A stretch of 64,000 bases of DNA from Thaumasiovibrio subtropicus (GTDB lineage: Bacteria; Pseudomonadota; Gammaproteobacteria; Enterobacterales; Vibrionaceae). Shown here one piece after another: positions 46,124-58,228 of the stretch. Both the position numbers and the translations under genes were made by a program. Every line of letters begins with the position of its first letter. The stretch's first letter is position 1. The stretch lies in assembly GCF_019703835.1 (NCBI RefSeq), contig NZ_AP023054.1:806001-870000 (forward strand), read 5' to 3'. Under the pieces are notes generated by a model. That model worked only from the letters and a program-made list of their open reading frames with translations, had not been told where the DNA came from and made no database searches.

Positions 46124-48778
46124 ATGTTAAAACAAACCCTATTAGCCACTTCGATTATAGCGACTCTGTCTGCATGTACATCAACACCAGAGTTAACCGA
46201 ACAACAGCGTGTTAATGCCATAGCAGAGAATTTGGATATTCATTATCAAGTAGTGACCAACCATGGCGCAAATGATGGCTTAGCTTGTCAGGCCCTCGGT
46301 GCCGAGTGGGCGTCTTGTAATCAAGTGATAATGACATTGGAGAATCAAGGACAAGCGGTCGAAGGTCACGACTGGGTGATCTACTTCCATAGCATCCGTT
46401 TAATTCTAGATATCGACAGTGATCTCTTTACCGTTAGCCGTGTAACAGGCGATCTACATAAATTGACGCCGACCGAGAAATTTACTGGCTTCGAAGCCGG
46501 TGAAAAGATTGAGCTGCCACTGATCGGCGAGTTCTGGCAACTGTTTGAAACGGACTTTATGCCGGGGGCCTTTGTAACAGCACCTAACTCAGAGCCGAAG
46601 CAAATTGTCGCGTTAGATACTGAAGATGTGGCGAGCTTCGTGAGTGGATTAGAGGGTGATAACTTAAAACGCACGCCAGACGATAACAATATCTTTGCTA
46701 CTGCTGCCACGCGTTTTGAGAAAAATGCTGATGTTGTACAACAGGATGTCCGTACTGCGGTTATCCCGACCCCACTTCATAGCGAAGCAACAGGGGGAGA
46801 GCTTTCGATTACTCAGGGCTTGGCGATCAAAGAAGGGGTGTTTTCAACAGATCACCTAGCTGCCATTGAAGCGCGTGCGGACGTTATTGGTGTCGATATC
46901 GATGGTACCGTTCCTGTTAATGTGACACTTAAACCTGGTGCTTTTTCTGATGACACCGCACGTTCTGGCGCTTATCGGTTAGATGTTACGTCAGAGGCAG
47001 TGGAGGTGATTGCTTTTGATAGTGTCGGCGCATTTTACGCGGTGCAATCTCTGTTTGGGTTGATTGATAGCACCAATCCGACTGTTGTTCCGACGGTTTC
47101 TATCAAAGATGCGCCACGCTTTGACTACCGTGGTGTGATGGTTGACGTTGCCCGTAACTTCCATTCGAAAGACGCTATTCTCGCTACTCTTGATCAAATG
47201 GCGGCCTACAAGCTCAATAAGCTGCATCTTCACCTAACCGATGATGAAGGTTGGCGTTTAGAAATTCCGGGTCTGCCAGAGTTGACCGAGGTAGGTGCGA
47301 AACGTTGCTTTGACTTAGAAGAGCAGCATTGCCTACTACCTCAACTTGGCTCGGGGGCGACAACGGATAACTTTGGTAGCGGCTACTTCAGCCGAGAAGA
47401 CTATATTGAAATTCTAAACTACGCACGGGCTCGTCATATTGAAGTGATTCCTGAGATCGATATGCCAGCGCATGCGCGTGCTGCTGTGATGTCGATGGAA
47501 GCGCGTTATGACAAATACATGGCCGAAGGTGATCAAGCCGCTGCGGAAGCTTATCGTTTGTTGGATCCGCAAGATACTTCTAATGTGACGACAGTACAGT
47601 TCTATGACCGTCATAGCTTCATTAACCCTTGTCTAGATTCATCCGTTCGTTTTGTCGATAAGGTGATCAGCGAAGTGGCTGCGATGCACCAAGAAGCGGG
47701 TGTGCCTTTGAATACGTGGCACTTTGGTGGCGATGAAGCGAAGAACATTAAGCTTGGTGCTGGGCTTCAAGATATCAATGCGGAAGATCCAGTGGCTTGG
47801 AAAGGCAATATTGATCTTAGCAAACAAGATAAGCCGTTTGCGCGTTCACCACAATGCCAGACTTTGATCGCTGAAGGCACGGTAAAAGATGCGGGTTACT
47901 TACCTAGTTACTTTGCTGAGCAGGTGTCGGGTATTGTGGCTGAAAAAGGTATTCCCGCATTTCAAGCTTGGCAAGATGGCCTGAAGTACAGTGAAGGTGC
48001 TGATGCCTTCGCGACGGCTGACACACGTGTCAACTTCTGGGATGTGCTTTACTGGGGCGGGACGAGTTCTGCATATGAGTGGTCTGCAAATGGCTATGAT
48101 GTGATTGTATCTAATCCAGACTATGTCTACATGGATATGCCTTATGAAATCGACCCGAAAGAGCGTGGTTATTACTGGGCGACGCGTGCAACAGATACGC
48201 GTAAGATGTTTGGATTTGCACCAGAGAACTTGCCTCAGAATGCAGAAACTTCGCTAGATCGCGATGGGAATGGCTTCACTGGTAAAGGCGAAGTGGAAAG
48301 TGCTCCATTCTATGGTCTTTCAGCGCAGCTCTGGTCTGAGACTGTCCGTACTGACGAGCAGTATGAGTACATGGTATTCCCTCGCGTACTTGCCGCTGCG
48401 GAACGCGCCTGGCACCGTGCTGAGTGGGAAAATGACTATCAAGTCGGTGTGGAATACTCACAAGAGTCAGAGTTAGTAAACAAAGCTGCGCTTCATGATG
48501 ATTGGACACGCTTCGCAAATGTCATGGGTCAGCGCGAACTCGCTAAATTGGAGAAATCGGGCATTGATTATCGCCTACCTGTACCGGGTGCGCGTATTGA
48601 GAATGGCCAACTAGAGATGAATGTGCAGTTCCCAGGGGTAGCGCTACAGTATTCTCTAGACGGTAAGCAATGGCTGGACTACAACAGTGCTGAGAGACCA
48701 AAGGTTGAAGGTAACGTATCTGTACGTTCAATCTCAGCATCGGGTGAACGTCACAGTCGAGTGATTGACGTGAAATAA
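46124..48778 (+). CDS. Beta-N-acetylhexosaminidase (chitobiase), GH20 lipoprotein
   Basis: 884-residue lipoprotein (lipobox LSAC near residue 18) that splits chitobiose and other N-acetylhexosaminides at the cell surface or periplasm. Domains in order: N-terminal carbohydrate-binding-like CHB_HEX domain (about 20-190), GH20b domain, GH20 TIM barrel, and a C-terminal Ig-like domain (about 800-884). Catalytic Asp-Glu pair in WHFGGDEAKNI; FDYRGVMVDVARNFH and LHLHLTDDEGWRLEI are family hallmarks. Layout matches Serratia/Vibrio chitobiase (Chb). Start at 46124 after AGGATACGG; an ATG six codons up is possible. Single gene; ends at a terminator. Confidence 0.95.
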   Translation: MLKQTLLATSIIATLSACTSTPELTEQQRVNAIAENLDIHYQVVTNHGANDGLACQALGAEWASCNQVIMTLENQGQAVEGHDWVIYFHSIRLILDIDSDLFTVSRVTGDLHKLTPTEKFTGFEAGEKIELPLIGEFWQLFETDFMPGAFVTAPNSEPKQIVALDTEDVASFVSGLEGDNLKRTPDDNNIFATAATRFEKNADVVQQDVRTAVIPTPLHSEATGGELSITQGLAIKEGVFSTDHLAAIEARADVIGVDIDGTVPVNVTLKPGAFSDDTARSGAYRLDVTSEAVEVIAFDSVGAFYAVQSLFGLIDSTNPTVVPTVSIKDAPRFDYRGVMVDVARNFHSKDAILATLDQMAAYKLNKLHLHLTDDEGWRLEIPGLPELTEVGAKRCFDLEEQHCLLPQLGSGATTDNFGSGYFSREDYIEILNYARARHIEVIPEIDMPAHARAAVMSMEARYDKYMAEGDQAAAEAYRLLDPQDTSNVTTVQFYDRHSFINPCLDSSVRFVDKVISEVAAMHQEAGVPLNTWHFGGDEAKNIKLGAGLQDINAEDPVAWKGNIDLSKQDKPFARSPQCQTLIAEGTVKDAGYLPSYFAEQVSGIVAEKGIPAFQAWQDGLKYSEGADAFATADTRVNFWDVLYWGGTSSAYEWSANGYDVIVSNPDYVYMDMPYEIDPKERGYYWATRATDTRKMFGFAPENLPQNAETSLDRDGNGFTGKGEVESAPFYGLSAQLWSETVRTDEQYEYMVFPRVLAAAERAWHRAEWENDYQVGVEYSQESELVNKAALHDDWTRFANVMGQRELAKLEKSGIDYRLPVPGARIENGQLEMNVQFPGVALQYSLDGKQWLDYNSAERPKVEGNVSVRSISASGERHSRVIDVK

Positions 48779-48814
48779 GCGATTTAATCGAGCTGTTCCG
48801 ATAAAGCAATAACG

Positions 48815-48843
48815 AAACCCTGGTTTGGCCGCCAGGGTTTTTT
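48815..48843 (+). terminator. Terminator downstream of the chitobiase gene
   Basis: AAACCCTGG and CCAGGGTTT arms with T-run. Confidence 0.9.
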
Positions 48844-48864
48844 ACGTTAATGGGTCGTCCCACT

Positions 48865-49314
48865 TTAGATGTTGCAATGCCGACGTTGGCCATTTTGGAT
48901 TTCTCTTTTCCGCATGGGCATAGCGTCAATGATGGTATTGAGCTCTTGCCAGTCAATGGCATGTTGCCATCGATGTTTTACTTCTCCATCTTTGCCGATC
49001 AGTACGGCTTGATAGTCAGGTGAGGACAGTTTTAGGGCGTGAAAGTTGTCAGGTAGTGTGGTTTGTCGCTGTTTGTTGACGAGCAGCTCTTTTGGCGAAG
49101 TGTTGTTATTGTCAGCAAGATAGATGTCAACATCTCTGGCCGTGAGTTGGCACTGGTTAAACAGCACCTCTTTCATCAGCTGCCTTTGCTGGGCGACATC
49201 TTCCGGTAAAAAGAATACCAGAGTACGCGCATTCCAGTGGAGTGAGTGATGGGGGTACGCCGCGGTGATACCCGGTAGTAGCACCAAAAAGGTCAGGATA
49301 ATAAAGGTACGCAT
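48865..49314 (-). CDS. DUF4174 domain protein, exported
   Basis: 149 residues with a signal peptide (about 1-19). The body has the DUF4174 pattern: LHWNARTLVFFLPED at the start, a central cysteine (FNQCQLTARDVDIYL) and YQAVLIGKDGEVKHRW near the end, a peroxiredoxin-like thioredoxin-fold arrangement (GKDGEVK). Function unknown. Converges on the chitobiase terminator. Confidence 0.82.
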   Translation of the reverse strand: MRTFIILTFLVLLPGITAAYPHHSLHWNARTLVFFLPEDVAQQRQLMKEVLFNQCQLTARDVDIYLADNNNTSPKELLVNKQRQTTLPDNFHALKLSSPDYQAVLIGKDGEVKHRWQHAIDWQELNTIIDAMPMRKREIQNGQRRHCNI

Positions 49315-49610
49315 AGCAGTCCTCCTCTTAGTGTCTACGCAAAGCTTAGACAGTTAGATTCATGCCAGCGAGTTAAACGGTGTATCAAGTTTGATGTAGC
49401 AGAAAGGTTAACCACTAAGGTTCTGATAGTTTTGGGTAAAAAGCACTCAGAGACTGGTTATAGCCATTCGGTGCCGATTGGCTTTGAGGCGTTGTGGATA
49501 GAGACATGGTGGATTGAGACGTCCGGTATTGGAGAGTGTTTAGAAAGTGCTCCCTTTCGTAGTGGGGTAAGTGTCGTGCGATAGAAAGACGACGGAGAAA
49601 GGTCGACAGA
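49315..49610. other. Non-coding gap between crr and the DUF4174 gene
   Basis: About 300 bases before the crr terminator. Short open frames here lack ribosome binding sites and I see no structured element; presumably the DUF4174 promoter. Confidence 0.45.
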
Positions 49611-49611
49611 A

Positions 49612-49643
49612 ACAAAAAACGCCGCAGAAAGCGGCGTTTTGTC
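49612..49643 (-). terminator. Terminator of ptsHI-crr
   Basis: On the minus strand AAAACGCCGCTTTCTGCGGC hairpin then GTTTTTTG, 16 bases past crr. Confidence 0.9.
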
Positions 49644-49658
49644 AGTAACCATTGAATC

Positions 49659-50168
49659 TTACTTAGTTACTTTAAGTACTGCAGTTTCACCAACATTAAC
49701 AGCACCAGAAAGCTTAGTTAGCTCTTTGATTTCGTCCATGTTAGAGATAACAACAGGTGTCAGCGTTGATTTCGCTTTCTCTTCTAGTAGCGCTAGGTCG
49801 AATTTGATCACTGTGTCGCCAGCTTTAACTGTTTGACCTTCTTCAGCAATGCGCTCGAAACCTTCACCTTTTAGTTCAACAGTATCAATACCGAAGTGAA
49901 CGAAAAGCTCGATGCCGTCATCAGACTCGATAGAGAATGCGTGGTTCGTTTCGAAGATTTTACCGATAGTACCGCTTACTGGTGCAACCATTTTGTCACC
50001 AGCTGGTTTGATTGCGATACCGTCACCAACGATTTTCTCTGCGAATACGACATCAGGCACATCTTCGATGTTTACGATTTCACCTGAAAGTGGCGCGATG
50101 ATTTCAATTGCACCTGTGTTTGCGCTATCGTCCGAAACTAGCTTTTTTAGTTTGTCAAACAGACCCAT
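49659..50168 (-). CDS. crr: PTS glucose-specific EIIA (EIIA-Glc, Crr)
   Basis: 169-residue phosphocarrier of the glucose PTS and the main signal of carbon catabolite control (adenylate cyclase activation, inducer exclusion). Active-site histidines in [12 protein letters not shown] (structural His) and [12 protein letters not shown] (phosphorylated His). N-terminal [14 protein letters not shown] is the amphipathic membrane tether. Last gene of ptsH-ptsI-crr, with a 38-base gap after ptsI. Confidence 0.97.
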   Translation of the reverse strand: MGLFDKLKKLVSDDSANTGAIEIIAPLSGEIVNIEDVPDVVFAEKIVGDGIAIKPAGDKMVAPVSGTIGKIFETNHAFSIESDDGIELFVHFGIDTVELKGEGFERIAEEGQTVKAGDTVIKFDLALLEEKAKSTLTPVVISNMDEIKELTKLSGAVNVGETAVLKVTK

Positions 50169-50206
50169 TATGTTGCTCCTAAGCGATTATTTTATCTGCT
50201 GGTATA

Positions 50207-51928
50207 TTAGCAGATAGTTTTCTCTGCGATAAATTTTTCTACGTGTGCTTCGATTTCAGCTGCAGTTGGCATTGCCAATGCTTCATCCGCCATTTGCTTC
50301 ACTTCAGCGAAGTTTGCGTTACGGATAATCTTCTTAACACGTGGAATTGAAATGCCAGACATACTGAACTCATCCAGACCCATACCTAGAAGAAGCAGGG
50401 TTGCACGCTCGTCGCCAGCTAGCTCACCACACATACCAGTCCACTTACCTTCTTTATGAGAAGCGTCGATGACCTGTTTGATCACTGTCAGTACAGCTGG
50501 AGACAGCGGGTTGTATAGGTGTGAAATCAGCTCGTTACCGCGGTCTACCGCTAGAGTATACTGAGTTAAGTCGTTCGTACCAATACTGAAGAAAGCAACT
50601 TCTTTCGCCAGATGGTGAGCAATCGCTGCAGCAGCAGGGGTTTCTACCATTACACCGATTTCAACGTTTTCATCAAATGCAAGACCTTCAGCTCGAAGCT
50701 CTGCTTTATATTCTTCAATCGCTTTTTTCAGTTCACGAATCTCTTCAACAGAGATGATCATTGGGAACATGATGCGAAGTTTACCGTGCGCAGATGCTCG
50801 TAGAATACCACGAAGCTGGTCACGCAGGATTTCACGGCGGTCAAGGCTGATACGCACTGCACGCCAACCCAAGAATGGGTTCATTTCTTGTGGCAGATCC
50901 ATGTAAGGTAGATCTTTATCACCACCGATATCCATAGTACGGATGATCACTGGCTCGCCATGCATCGCTTCTGCGACTTCTTTATATGCCTGGTACTGCT
51001 CTTCTTCTGTTGGAAGCGCGTCGCGATCCATGAACAGGAATTCAGTACGGTAAAGGCCGACGCCTTCGCCACCATTGCGGTTGATGCCGTCACAGTCTTT
51101 TACAGTACCGATGTTACCGCATACTTCGACTTGGTGACCGTCAAGTGTGATAGCTGGCAAATCTTTCAGTTTTGCAAGCTCTTCTTTTTCCGCGTTGTGT
51201 TGGTCGCGAATCGCTTTGAATTTGTCTAGCTCAGCATCGCTTGGGTTAACAACAATTTGGTTGTTAAGTGCGTCAAGAACAAGCATATCGCCATTCTGAA
51301 CTTGCTGAGTGATGTCGTTAGTACCAACGATGGCAGGAAGTTCTAGTGAACGTGCCATGATTGAGGTATGAGATGTACGACCACCGATATCGGTAATAAA
51401 ACCTAGAACATACTGCAGGTTAATCTGCGCTGTTTCTGAAGGTGTTAGGTCGTTAGCAACAAGGATAACTTCTTCGTTAATCGCGCTTAGCGAGACGATG
51501 TTAATGCCGAGTGCGTTTTTAACAAAGCGTGAACCGATATCGCGAATATCGGTCGCACGCTCTTTAAGGTACTCATCATCTAGAGACTCAAGCGTTGTTG
51601 CTTGCTCTTCGATCACAGAGTGGATCGCGAGGTCTGCACTTGCGTTGTTCTCTTTGATGAATGCAATGATTTCTTCTTCCAGCTCTTCATCTTCAAGCAA
51701 CATGATGTGGCCTTCGAAGATAGCTTCTTTTTCTTCACCGAAAGTTTCACGCGCCTTTTCTTTGATCGCTTCTAGCTGCTCAGAAGATTTGCTACGCGCA
51801 TCATAGAAACGTTGAATTTCACTCTCTACGTCGCTGATAGGAGACTGGTTTAAAACAATCTCTTCTTCTTTCAGCAGCAAGGCTTTTCCGAAAGCAATGC
51901 CCGGAGAGGCCGGAATTCCTGAAATCAT
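50207..51928 (-). CDS. ptsI: PTS enzyme I
   Basis: Phosphoenolpyruvate-protein phosphotransferase, 573 residues (E. coli 575), first step of the PTS phosphorelay. N-terminal helical HPr-binding domain, phosphohistidine in [18 protein letters not shown], and C-terminal PEP-binding barrel with [22 protein letters not shown] and [11 protein letters not shown] (catalytic Cys). Follows ptsH by 50 bases. Confidence 0.98.
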   Translation of the reverse strand: MISGIPASPGIAFGKALLLKEEEIVLNQSPISDVESEIQRFYDARSKSSEQLEAIKEKARETFGEEKEAIFEGHIMLLEDEELEEEIIAFIKENNASADLAIHSVIEEQATTLESLDDEYLKERATDIRDIGSRFVKNALGINIVSLSAINEEVILVANDLTPSETAQINLQYVLGFITDIGGRTSHTSIMARSLELPAIVGTNDITQQVQNGDMLVLDALNNQIVVNPSDAELDKFKAIRDQHNAEKEELAKLKDLPAITLDGHQVEVCGNIGTVKDCDGINRNGGEGVGLYRTEFLFMDRDALPTEEEQYQAYKEVAEAMHGEPVIIRTMDIGGDKDLPYMDLPQEMNPFLGWRAVRISLDRREILRDQLRGILRASAHGKLRIMFPMIISVEEIRELKKAIEEYKAELRAEGLAFDENVEIGVMVETPAAAAIAHHLAKEVAFFSIGTNDLTQYTLAVDRGNELISHLYNPLSPAVLTVIKQVIDASHKEGKWTGMCGELAGDERATLLLLGMGLDEFSMSGISIPRVKKIIRNANFAEVKQMADEALAMPTAAEIEAHVEKFIAEKTIC

Positions 51929-51978
51929 AACTGTACCTTAATTAAAAAAAACAAGTGTAAGTGATGTAAAAGAGCTGC

Positions 51979-52236
51979 TTAGTGCAGCTCATCCATCAAT
52001 GCGACTAGGTGGTCAACAGCTGCTTGAGCTTGAGCACCTTCAGCAGAAATAGTAACAACAGTGCCTTTAACTAGACCTAGAGTTTGAAGCTTGAATAGGC
52101 TCTTTGCAGAAGCGCTTTTACCGTTAGAGGTAACAGTGATGTCTGCGTCGAAGCCTTTTGCTTCTTTTACGAACTGTGCAGCAGGACGAGTGTGTAGGCC
52201 GTTTTCTGCAGTGATTTCAACTTGTTTCTGATACAT
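51979..52236 (-). CDS. ptsH: PTS phosphocarrier HPr
   Basis: 85-residue HPr. Active-site His15 in [11 protein letters not shown] and the Ser46 region [13 protein letters not shown]. Start at 52236 (GGGGTG upstream) gives the E. coli length of 85; the frame extends 18 codons upstream. First gene of the leftward ptsHI-crr operon. Confidence 0.97.
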   Translation of the reverse strand: MYQKQVEITAENGLHTRPAAQFVKEAKGFDADITVTSNGKSASAKSLFKLQTLGLVKGTVVTISAEGAQAQAAVDHLVALMDELH

Positions 52237-52361
52237 TTTTTCACCCCGATTGTTAATAAAATCTTTATTATGATTCGCTTGATGTAGCATAACGCATTTT
52301 GGCGTCGCAGCGAATTTCTGTGTTAGAATCTTACCCGATTTGTACTTATTTCAGACCTTTA

Positions 52362-52385
52362 TTTTGTGAGCAAGTCGTCACAAAA
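52362..52385. promoter_or_regulatory. Palindrome upstream of ptsH (CRP-like arms, wide spacing)
   Basis: TTTTGTGA-N8-TCACAAAA: perfect 8-bp arms, but the CRP spacer should be six, not eight. A non-canonical CRP site or another regulator's operator. Confidence 0.45.
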
Positions 52386-52408
52386 CTGATCTTGTCGGAG
52401 ACAACAAG

Positions 52409-52431
52409 TTTATTTCGAGCCTGAAAATAAA
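52409..52431. promoter_or_regulatory. Mlc/NagC-like operator upstream of ptsH
   Basis: TTTATTTC-N6-GAAAATAAA resembles the Mlc/NagC operator type (TTATTTNNNNNNAAATAA-like) known at E. coli ptsH. It lies about 185 bases before ptsH and 40 bases past the cysK terminator. Confidence 0.45.
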
Positions 52432-52469
52432 TCCCCCTCGTTATAAGCTCACGGTCATAAAAAAGCAAT

Positions 52470-52494
52470 AAAAAAGCCCCAAAAAAGGGGCTTT
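52470..52494 (-). terminator. Terminator of cysK
   Basis: On the minus strand AAAGCCCC-TTTTTT-GGGGCTTTTTT, about 55 bases past the cysK stop; separates cysK from ptsH. Confidence 0.9.
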
Positions 52495-52547
52495 CGTCAC
52501 ACTTTTGAATATCCGCTCGCAACCAGTTGCTGATGCGGTTGTAATGA

Positions 52548-53516
52548 TTATTGCTGCAGTTCTTGCTCTGTGAAAATACCAGCGAAGAGTGCGCTTGATA
52601 GGTAACGTTCACCAGAACTTGGTAGGATGACAACGATGGTTTTTCCAGCGTTTTCAGGTAGTTCTGCTAGGCGATTTGCTGCAACGACCGCGGCACCAGA
52701 AGAAATACCCGCTAGAATACCTTCTTCTTCCATTAGACGACGTGCCATTTCAATCGCATCTTCAGACGAAACTTGCGCCACTTCATCGACAAGATCTAGG
52801 TCGAGGTTGCCAGGGATGAAACCTGCACCAATACCTTGGATTTTGTGTGGAGCGGGTTGAATCTCATCGCCAGCACGCGCTTGAGTGATAACAGGTGACT
52901 CACTTGGCTCTACCGCCACAGACGTGATTTGTTTGCCTTTTTGTTGCTTAATATAGCGGCTTACACCCGTGATTGTGCCACCTGTCCCGACACCCGCAAC
53001 GAAGATATCAACTTCACCATCGGTCGCATCCCAGATCTCTGGACCAGTGGTTTTCTCGTGGATTTCTGGGTTTGCTGGGTTATTAAACTGTTGCAGCATG
53101 TAGAATTTTGACGGGTCTTGAGCAACAATCTCTTCAGCTTTTGCAATCGCACCTTTCATACCTTTAGGCGCTTCTGTCAGCACAAGGTTTGCACCTAGCG
53201 CTTTAAGCAATTTACGGCGCTCAAGGCTCATGCTTTCAGGCATCGTCAGTGTGAGTTTGTAGCCACGTGCCGCAGCAACGAAAGCGAGCGCGATACCTGT
53301 GTTACCACTGGTAGGTTCTACGAGCTCGACGCCTGGCTTCAACTTACCACTTTTCTCTGCGTCCCAAATCATGTTTGCGCCGATACGACACTTAACGCTG
53401 AAGCTTGGGTTACGGGCTTCAACTTTAGCCAGGACTTTGCCTTTGCTTACACGGTTAAGTTTTACAAGAGGAGTGTTACCAATAGTGTGAGAATTATCTT
53501 CGTAGATCTTGCTCAT
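52548..53516 (-). CDS. cysK: Cysteine synthase A
   Basis: O-acetylserine sulfhydrylase, 322 residues, PLP enzyme making cysteine from O-acetylserine and sulfide. The PLP lysine is in [15 protein letters not shown]; the phosphate and substrate loops are [11 protein letters not shown] and [25 protein letters not shown] near the C terminus. The CysK-A form (rather than CysM) is supported by NPSFSVKCR and length (E. coli 323). Downstream of cysZ in the same direction, as in E. coli. Confidence 0.97.
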   Translation of the reverse strand: MSKIYEDNSHTIGNTPLVKLNRVSKGKVLAKVEARNPSFSVKCRIGANMIWDAEKSGKLKPGVELVEPTSGNTGIALAFVAAARGYKLTLTMPESMSLERRKLLKALGANLVLTEAPKGMKGAIAKAEEIVAQDPSKFYMLQQFNNPANPEIHEKTTGPEIWDATDGEVDIFVAGVGTGGTITGVSRYIKQQKGKQITSVAVEPSESPVITQARAGDEIQPAPHKIQGIGAGFIPGNLDLDLVDEVAQVSSEDAIEMARRLMEEEGILAGISSGAAVVAANRLAELPENAGKTIVVILPSSGERYLSSALFAGIFTEQELQQ

Positions 53517-53634
53517 TGAATTCGTTCCTTCGTTACACGGGATAAGTAGGTTTTAGCATACTCGGAATCCGTGTTTTGCGAAGGAACAAATGGTTATATG
53601 TTATTGTTGTATTAAGACAATAAATTCGCCTGTG

Positions 53635-54363
53635 TCATACTGATTCTGCTTTATATTTGTCTACCCAGAGTGCGGTTGCGCCGCAGACCGCGACGGGCAT
53701 TACGACCAGATTGAGCACGGGGATCATGGTGCATAGCAATACACAGGTGCCGAAACTGATACTCGTTGAGTAAGGGGAGGCAAGTTGATCACGCATCTCT
53801 CTAAAAGGGACTTTGTGATTGTCAAAAGGGTAATCAAGATATTGAATCGCCATCATCCATCCGCTAAACAAAAACCACAGCACAGGCCCAGCTGTTTGAC
53901 CAATGGCTGGAATGAGCAGTAACAGTAGTAGCCCTATAGCCTTAGGAATGTAATAGGCCAGTTTTTGCCATTCGCGTTTAATGATGCGGGGTAAGTCTTT
54001 TAAAAGGTCTTTGAGACTTTCGTTCGGTAAAGGTTTTCCGGTTAACTTCGCTTCAAGTTGTTCGGCCAATAATCCATTGAAAGGTGCGGCAATGAGGTTG
54101 GCGATTGTGCTGAAGAAGTAGGCGAAGACAACCAGAATGGCAATAAAAGCAAGAGGCTCTATTATAAAGGAGAGAAAATGGAGCATCTCGGGTAGCCAAC
54201 TGAGTATTAGGCTGTTGAGCTTCTCACTGAGGGTTGAGAATAGGAAGTAGAAGGCAACGCCGAAAAGGAAGAGGTTGACGACGAGCGGTAATATGACGAA
54301 GCGGCGTATCCCTGGCAAGGTTGCAAGGGAAAAACCTTTTAAAAAGTATTGAAATCCAGACAT
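53635..54363 (-). CDS. cysZ: Sulfate transporter CysZ
   Basis: 242-residue inner membrane protein that imports sulfate for cysteine synthesis. N-terminal [25 protein letters not shown], four long hydrophobic segments, and [27 protein letters not shown] are family features. cysZ-cysK order is conserved with E. coli. Divergent from zipA. Confidence 0.94.
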   Translation of the reverse strand: MSGFQYFLKGFSLATLPGIRRFVILPLVVNLFLFGVAFYFLFSTLSEKLNSLILSWLPEMLHFLSFIIEPLAFIAILVVFAYFFSTIANLIAAPFNGLLAEQLEAKLTGKPLPNESLKDLLKDLPRIIKREWQKLAYYIPKAIGLLLLLLIPAIGQTAGPVLWFLFSGWMMAIQYLDYPFDNHKVPFREMRDQLASPYSTSISFGTCVLLCTMIPVLNLVVMPVAVCGATALWVDKYKAESV

Positions 54364-54673
54364 GCTCTTCTTAGTAGTATCAGCTTTGTAACAATTTTTA
54401 ACATGGTAACGGTTAGCGAATTGTCTCTCAACCCATAATCACTCTGTCCAAAATCCTTGTTAAACAATGAATATTTTTTGAACGGACGAACACATTCGGG
54501 TTCGAATAGTGAGATAGAGGTTCTATTTCTGTAGAGAGATTTGGTACATTAACAGCCATAGTTAGATTTAGACCTGACCGACACGTTAGTTGAGTAGGGT
54601 AACAGTTTGAAAGCGCCTCATTGTCATCTTCATGATGAATGCGTTTAAGGACAACAACAGCAGAGATAATGTG
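54364..54673. other. Divergent promoter region cysZ-zipA
   Basis: 310 bases with no gene. AT-rich with promoter-like hexamers, but I see no clear CysB or other operator. A GGTTCGAAT word at about 54500 is not part of a tRNA. Confidence 0.4.
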
Positions 54674-55636
54674 ATGCAGGAATTGCGCTTAGTTCTGATA
54701 GTCGTAGGTGTGTTAGCGATTGCCGCACTATTGATTCATGGTTTATGGACAAGCCGGAAAGAACAGCCCGCAAAGTTTGGCGAAAAACCACTGAAGAAGA
54801 TGTCTGATGTGGATGACCAAGGCTTTGATCAAGACGGTATCGGTGAGGTACGAGTCGTCACTCGTAATCAAGAGAAACGTCAGGAACCAGAATTCAGTTT
54901 TGGTGAGTCCCTTTCTCATGATCCTCTGCTAGAGCAACCACAAGAGACACCACCAGCTCAACAAGACGTGCAGCCCGCTTCCGAGCCTGTCCTCTCTTTT
55001 AGTGCGACAGAAGCTGCTGTTGAAGCGCCATCGTCAAAACCACCAACAGACAATGCAGAAGCGGTTGTAGAACGGAGCGCTGAGCCCGTTACCGTTGATT
55101 CTTCTCCTTATATAGAAGAAGAGAAATCGCAGCCTATAGAGGTTGAGCCTGAAATTGAAGAGGCGCCACAGGTTGAGCCTGCGTTGGCTGAGAGCGAGCC
55201 TGTTGTTTCAGAGGCCGAGCCAGAGCAAGAGCCGGAAGTATTGGTGCTGCATGTTCATGCGAACCAAGGCGAGATTTTTAAAGGCACTCGCTTGATCAAT
55301 TCGATGGAGCAGTATGGGCTCACGTTTGGTGATATGAACATCTACCACCGTCATGTCGACGAAACGGCTAGCTCAAAAGTGATCTTTAGTGTGGCAAATA
55401 TCGTCAAACCAGGCGTGTTTCACCAGAATGTAGAGTTTGAAACTCCTGGCATTTCATTCTTTATGACATTGCCGTGTTATGGCAAAGCGGATCAAAACTT
55501 TAAGCTAATGCTACAAACCGCGCAGCAGATCGCCGATGACTTGGGTGGCCTGGTGATGGATGATCAGCGCCACATGATCACCCCACAAAAACTGGATAGC
55601 TATCGAGAGAAAATAAAGCGTTATCAATCCGCATAA
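54674..55636 (+). CDS. zipA: Cell division protein ZipA
   Basis: 320-residue inner membrane protein that tethers FtsZ to the membrane at the division site. N-terminal helix QELRLVLIVVGVLAIAALLIHG, charged stretch LWTSRKEQ, a long proline/glutamate-rich linker (about 60-185), and the C-terminal FtsZ-binding domain (VLVLHVHANQGEIFKG onward to TPQKLDSYREKI). Start at 54674 follows the E. coli pattern MQDLRL; ATGs 14 and 13 codons up lack support. Followed by ligA as in E. coli. Confidence 0.95.
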   Translation: MQELRLVLIVVGVLAIAALLIHGLWTSRKEQPAKFGEKPLKKMSDVDDQGFDQDGIGEVRVVTRNQEKRQEPEFSFGESLSHDPLLEQPQETPPAQQDVQPASEPVLSFSATEAAVEAPSSKPPTDNAEAVVERSAEPVTVDSSPYIEEEKSQPIEVEPEIEEAPQVEPALAESEPVVSEAEPEQEPEVLVLHVHANQGEIFKGTRLINSMEQYGLTFGDMNIYHRHVDETASSKVIFSVANIVKPGVFHQNVEFETPGISFFMTLPCYGKADQNFKLMLQTAQQIADDLGGLVMDDQRHMITPQKLDSYREKIKRYQSA

Positions 55637-55692
55637 TTTTCCCATTAAGCAATAACAATCAGGCTCCTTTATTGGGGCCTGCTTTATTTTAG

Positions 55693-57711
<2,019 letters not shown>

Positions 57712-57736
57712 TTTCTGTGGTTTTTTGTTTATGAAG

Positions 57737-57759
57737 AGCACCCTTGTGGTGCTTTTTTT
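57737..57759 (+). terminator. Terminator downstream of ligA
   Basis: AGCACCCTTGTGGTGCT hairpin plus seven T. Confidence 0.9.
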
Positions 57760-57963
57760 GTGCGCATATATGGCTTTGAGGTATCTTTTCGGTGCGTATT
57801 AACATGCGGGGTAATCGTTTGCTTGCTTTGATAACGGAGCAAGCAACGACTGCGAACAAAATTAACAATATAGTGACGGCGATCTCATAAAGAAAATACG
57901 GATAACCATAACTTGTTGTTATGTATGGGGTATTTTGTGTTTCGTTAACTTTAGCAAGAGAAA

Positions 57964-57979
57964 GGAGATCTAGATCACT
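57964..57979. promoter_or_regulatory. CRP-like site in the porin upstream region
   Basis: GGAGA-TCTAGA-TCACT: ideal core, weaker left half. The porin upstream gap 57712-58228 (517 bases) contains the ligA terminator, this site and a 5' leader hairpin; no gene. Confidence 0.4.
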
Positions 57980-58152
57980 GAAGCGGGAAAACTTTGCGAT
58001 GCCTCATATTTTTCACTTCGCAAATAAAGATCCTATTGATGTTTTTCGTCGCAAACGTAGTCTTAGAGCTGTCAGCGGAGGTTAAGTTCCGCAGAAATTC
58101 AGATTTTAGTCATTTTTTTATTACGGATAAGAAAGACTGAGATTTTGAGGAG

Positions 58153-58196
58153 ATGATTTGTTACCTACGGCGGCCAACCTTTTAGGTGCAAATCAT
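58153..58196 (+). other. Stem-loop in the porin 5' leader
   Basis: ATGATTTG/CAAATCAT (8 bp) and ACCT/AGGT (4 bp) stacked with a small internal loop around a 17-base loop, ending 33 bases before the porin start. It could stabilise the mRNA, as the ompA leader does in E. coli, or be a small RNA target. Confidence 0.55.
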
Positions 58197-58228
58197 AATA
58201 ACAGCGAGTTAGTTCAGGAGTTATTTCC

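Noticed and set aside
49415..49652. Two short minus-strand frames downstream of crr
   Set aside because: No ribosome binding site, they overlap each other and the crr terminator, and the translations look random.
54485..54515. GGGTTCGAAT word suggesting a tRNA T-arm
   Set aside because: No acceptor stem, anticodon arm or CCA at the proper distances on either side.
58153..58185. 10-codon frame ATG ATT TGT ... TAG in the porin leader
   Set aside because: The ribosome binding site directly abuts the ATG and the ATG forms part of a stem; a leader peptide is not supported.
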